This document shows positions 62,208-64,000 of a stretch of DNA of 64,000 nt, piece after piece. The stretch is taken from contig JAHRYW010000001.1 of NCBI GenBank assembly GCA_020621865.1, positions 88,071-152,070 on the forward strand, in the 5' to 3' direction. The first letter of the stretch is position 1, and each line of letters begins with the position of its first letter. Position numbers and translations under genes: made by a program. This DNA is from Betaproteobacteria bacterium. GTDB taxonomy: Bacteria; Pseudomonadota; Gammaproteobacteria; Burkholderiales; Rhodocyclaceae. Under the pieces are notes generated by a model that worked only from the letters and a program-made list of their open reading frames with translations, was not told the DNA's origin and did no database searches.

Positions 62208-62298
62208 AAATTCCGCCGACCGTGCTGCGGTGGCTCTCCCCGGCAGCCCGATTTTCAGCGCTACAATGAAGCGACCAACCCAGCAGGAGAGGTGCTTC

Positions 62299-62538
62299 AT
62301 GAACACGCTGACGCTTCATCAAGCCGCGCAGACACTGGCTTGTGCAAAAGACAAGGTGCATGCGACCGAAATCGAACTGGCCCACGCCATAGAACATGGC
62401 GATCTGCATGCCAACGTCAAACGTTGGGCGACCGAACAGTGGGAAGGCCAACAACTGCCAGGCAACATCAACCGCCTGGAAACCCTGATCGATCGCAGCG
62501 AACTGGATGCCTGGCAACAGCGGCGAGCCAAAAGCTGA
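62299..62538 (+). CDS. Small conserved-looking protein, unknown
   Basis: 79 residues, mostly helical (LTLHQAAQTLACAKDKVHATEIELAHAIEHGDL), no signal. AGGAGAGG precedes ATG 62299. Family not recognised. Convergent with the thioredoxin gene. Confidence 0.65.
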   Translation: MNTLTLHQAAQTLACAKDKVHATEIELAHAIEHGDLHANVKRWATEQWEGQQLPGNINRLETLIDRSELDAWQQRRAKS

Positions 62539-62570
62539 TTTCTCGCCCTTTGACGGATTGATCGATCCGA

Positions 62571-62900
62571 TCAGGCAGCCGCCAGCCGCGCCAGCGCTGC
62601 GGCAATCTCCGCTTCCGTCGTCGGCCGGACCAGGCGTTCAAGTTCCTGGCCATCCTTGATCAGCAGCAAACTCGGCCACAACTTGATGCGGAATGAACGC
62701 CCCAGACGGCGTCCCGGTCCGTCTTCGACCTTCAGGTGGCGCAGGGCCGGATAATCCTGCAGCGCCCGTTCGAGCAGCGGCTGGGCAAGCTGGCAATGAG
62801 GACACCAGTCCACGCCGAATTCAAGCAAGAGCAGACCTTGCTGGGCGTCGATTTCCGCCCTCTCCGGCGCATCGACGACAAAAGTTGCGGTGTAAGCCAT
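62571..62900 (-). CDS. Thioredoxin-family protein
   Basis: 109 residues, cytosolic, active site WCPHC (C33, C36) rather than WCGPC, with cis-proline in KLWPSLLLIKDG. Reductant or disulfide exchange; partner unknown. Followed by TauE-like gene on the same strand upstream. Confidence 0.9.
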   Translation of the reverse strand: MAYTATFVVDAPERAEIDAQQGLLLLEFGVDWCPHCQLAQPLLERALQDYPALRHLKVEDGPGRRLGRSFRIKLWPSLLLIKDGQELERLVRPTTEAEIAAALARLAAA

Positions 62901-62926
62901 AGGTTTTTTCTCCAGATTCGCCCGTT

Positions 62927-63703
62927 TTACCAGAGCCGGATCGTATCCCAGGCAAATTTGACGATCAGCACACCAACCATGATCAGGAAAACCTGGCGGA
63001 TAAAGCCGCTGCCATGCTTCAGGGCCAGCCGCGTGCCGACCATCGATCCGCTGACATTGGCCAGCGCCATTCCCGCCGCCAGCACCGGCAGCAGGTAGCC
63101 ATGGGGGACGAAATAGGCGAGGGCAGCCAGATTGGTAGCCACATTGACGACCTTGGCACTGGCCGAGGCATGCAGGAAATCGAAACCGAAGAAGCGGACG
63201 AACAGGAAAATCAGGAAACTGCCGGTTCCCGGTCCGAAAAAACCGTCGTAGAAGCCGATTGCCCCGCCAAGCAAGGTCGCATAGAGCAGTTCGCGATGAC
63301 CGCTGTGCGCTGGGGCGTGCTGACCGCCAAAATCCTTGCGGCGCAGCGTGTAGACCGCGGCAAAAATCAGCAACAGCAAGATCAGCGGCCGGACGGCATC
63401 TCTAGGCAACCAGGCCACGGTGGCCGCGCCGACATATGAAAACGCAAAGGCAGTCAGGGCAGCCGGCAGAATCGTTCGCCATGGCATGACGACATGCCGC
63501 GCGTAGCGCCAGGCTGCATTACTGGTACCAACCACGCTGGCGCATTTGTTGGTGCCAAACAGGCTGGCCGGGGATTCCGCGGGATAGGCAAGAAACAAAG
63601 CCGGGATCTGGATCAAACCACCACCACCGACTACTGCATCGATCCCGCCAGCAATAAAAGCAGCTAGCAGCAGAACCAGCAATTCATGGGTGATCGAATC
63701 CAA
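62927..63703 (-). CDS. TauE/SafE family sulfite/organic anion exporter-like protein
   Basis: About 258 residues with eight hydrophobic segments. Family repeats GGIDAVVGGGGLIQIPAL and GGAIGFYDGFFGPGTGSFLI. TTG 63703 is favoured (LDSITHELLVLLLAAF); an upstream TTG (63769) would add residues encoded by AT-rich DNA. Substrate unknown; sulfite or sulfonates are typical. Confidence 0.85.
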   Translation of the reverse strand: MDSITHELLVLLLAAFIAGGIDAVVGGGGLIQIPALFLAYPAESPASLFGTNKCASVVGTSNAAWRYARHVVMPWRTILPAALTAFAFSYVGAATVAWLPRDAVRPLILLLLIFAAVYTLRRKDFGGQHAPAHSGHRELLYATLLGGAIGFYDGFFGPGTGSFLIFLFVRFFGFDFLHASASAKVVNVATNLAALAYFVPHGYLLPVLAAGMALANVSGSMVGTRLALKHGSGFIRQVFLIMVGVLIVKFAWDTIRLW

Positions 63704-64000
63704 AAACAGTCTTTCAGAAGTGGGGAAGGTTTGGTTTACGGTTTTATATAAGAAGTATATGTAAACCAACTACTGAGAATATATCAGCAACAACTCTGTG
63801 GACAACTATATTTAATTTATAAAAATCATGACTTTAAAGACGAATTTCCGGGTCGTGTAACCCACTGCTCAGCCTGTGGATGGAATGTGCACAAATTTTT
63901 GGTTAACGCATATATACAGGATCACCCACAAACTGCTGACAACTTGCCCACAGCTTTATCAGACCAAGGTTTTTTACGACGCAGGGATCAAGAATCCAGC
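63704..64000. other. AT-rich gene-free region with DnaA-box-like nonamers (possible oriC part)
   Basis: No gene seen. DnaA-box-like nonamers: TGTGGACAA (63797), TGTGGATGG (63875), TGTGCACAA (63886), TCACCCACA (63922) and TTGCCCACA (63944). An AT-rich stretch (63806-63837) is a candidate unwinding element. None is a perfect TTATCCACA. The dnaA gene is not in the window, but could follow. Confidence 0.6.
63731..63769. repeat. 9-bp inverted repeat in the AT-rich region
   Basis: TTGGTTTAC (63731-63739) and GTAAACCAA (63761-63769) are perfect inverted arms around 21 AT-rich bases. It lies just upstream of the TauE-like start, so it may be its operator or belong to the origin region. Confidence 0.6.

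Overview
The window is GC-rich (low-60s % by eye), densely coded bacterial chromosome. It most resembles Betaproteobacteria of the order Rhodocyclales (Dechloromonas/Azonexus type). The grounds are the atpGDC operon end, the rpoN-hpf-ptsN-hprK cluster, a PEP-CTERM protein, the NDUFA9-like protein next to cca, and the style of the recA-recX pair. No phage, transposase, CRISPR array, rRNA or tRNA was recognised. The species assignment is inference.

Layout. 1-2716: end of the F1Fo ATP synthase operon (atpG partial, atpD, atpC) and a bidirectional terminator. 2734-6595 (minus): ubiJ, ubiE, a DUF971 gene, a PilZ-like protein and a HIT protein. 6706-11095 (minus): a 1291-residue FAD/Fe-S oxidoreductase and a VTT-type membrane protein. 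11134-15437: ilvA, a PEP-CTERM protein, an unknown secreted protein and a VOC protein. 15590-19731 (plus): a sulfate-binding protein, a degenerate EAL protein, cysK, a MalY/PatB C-S lyase and a small membrane protein, i.e. a sulfur/cysteine cluster. 19742-23126 (minus): a compact operon of a SoxYZ-like carrier, a metallohydrolase, a TetR regulator, a secreted protein and a TlpA-like thioredoxin, with a palindromic operator in the promoter spacer. 23321-33664: fau, lytic transglycosylase, DUF1631, NDUFA9-like, cca, DUF2905, hydrolase, YjfB, an unknown protein and a MidA-type methyltransferase. 33760-39534: a FIST sensor with a hybrid histidine kinase (possible NosP/NahK-type pair), ttcA, a cyclase-FHA protein and a PsiF-repeat protein. 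39581-45043 (minus): recA-recX-lptB-rpoN-hpf-ptsN-hprK. 45221-53462 (plus): LexA box, small secreted protein, pseudouridine synthase, SSS symporter, VanZ protein, P-type ATPase, ferredoxin, hydrolase and ABC ATPase. 53470-63703: YkgJ, radical SAM, HAD, HDOD, ABC permease, cutA, dsbD, DUF1615 lipoprotein, outer-membrane-like protein, small protein, thioredoxin and TauE/SafE. 63704-64000 is gene-free, AT-rich and holds several DnaA-box-like nonamers; it looks like part of a replication origin.

The most unusual signal is a dispersed, oriented repeat. Its core ATGCTACGGTC occurs exactly eight times, with three near-copies. In most copies the core is followed, at about one-helical-turn spacing, by two short AT tracts (AAAAAA, then AAAAAT). 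Copies lie between genes and inside coding sequences, in both orientations. The layout closely parallels the Haemophilus-type DNA uptake signal sequence (core plus two phased AT tracts) but the core differs. I propose it as a candidate DNA-uptake or other protein-binding repeat of this lineage.
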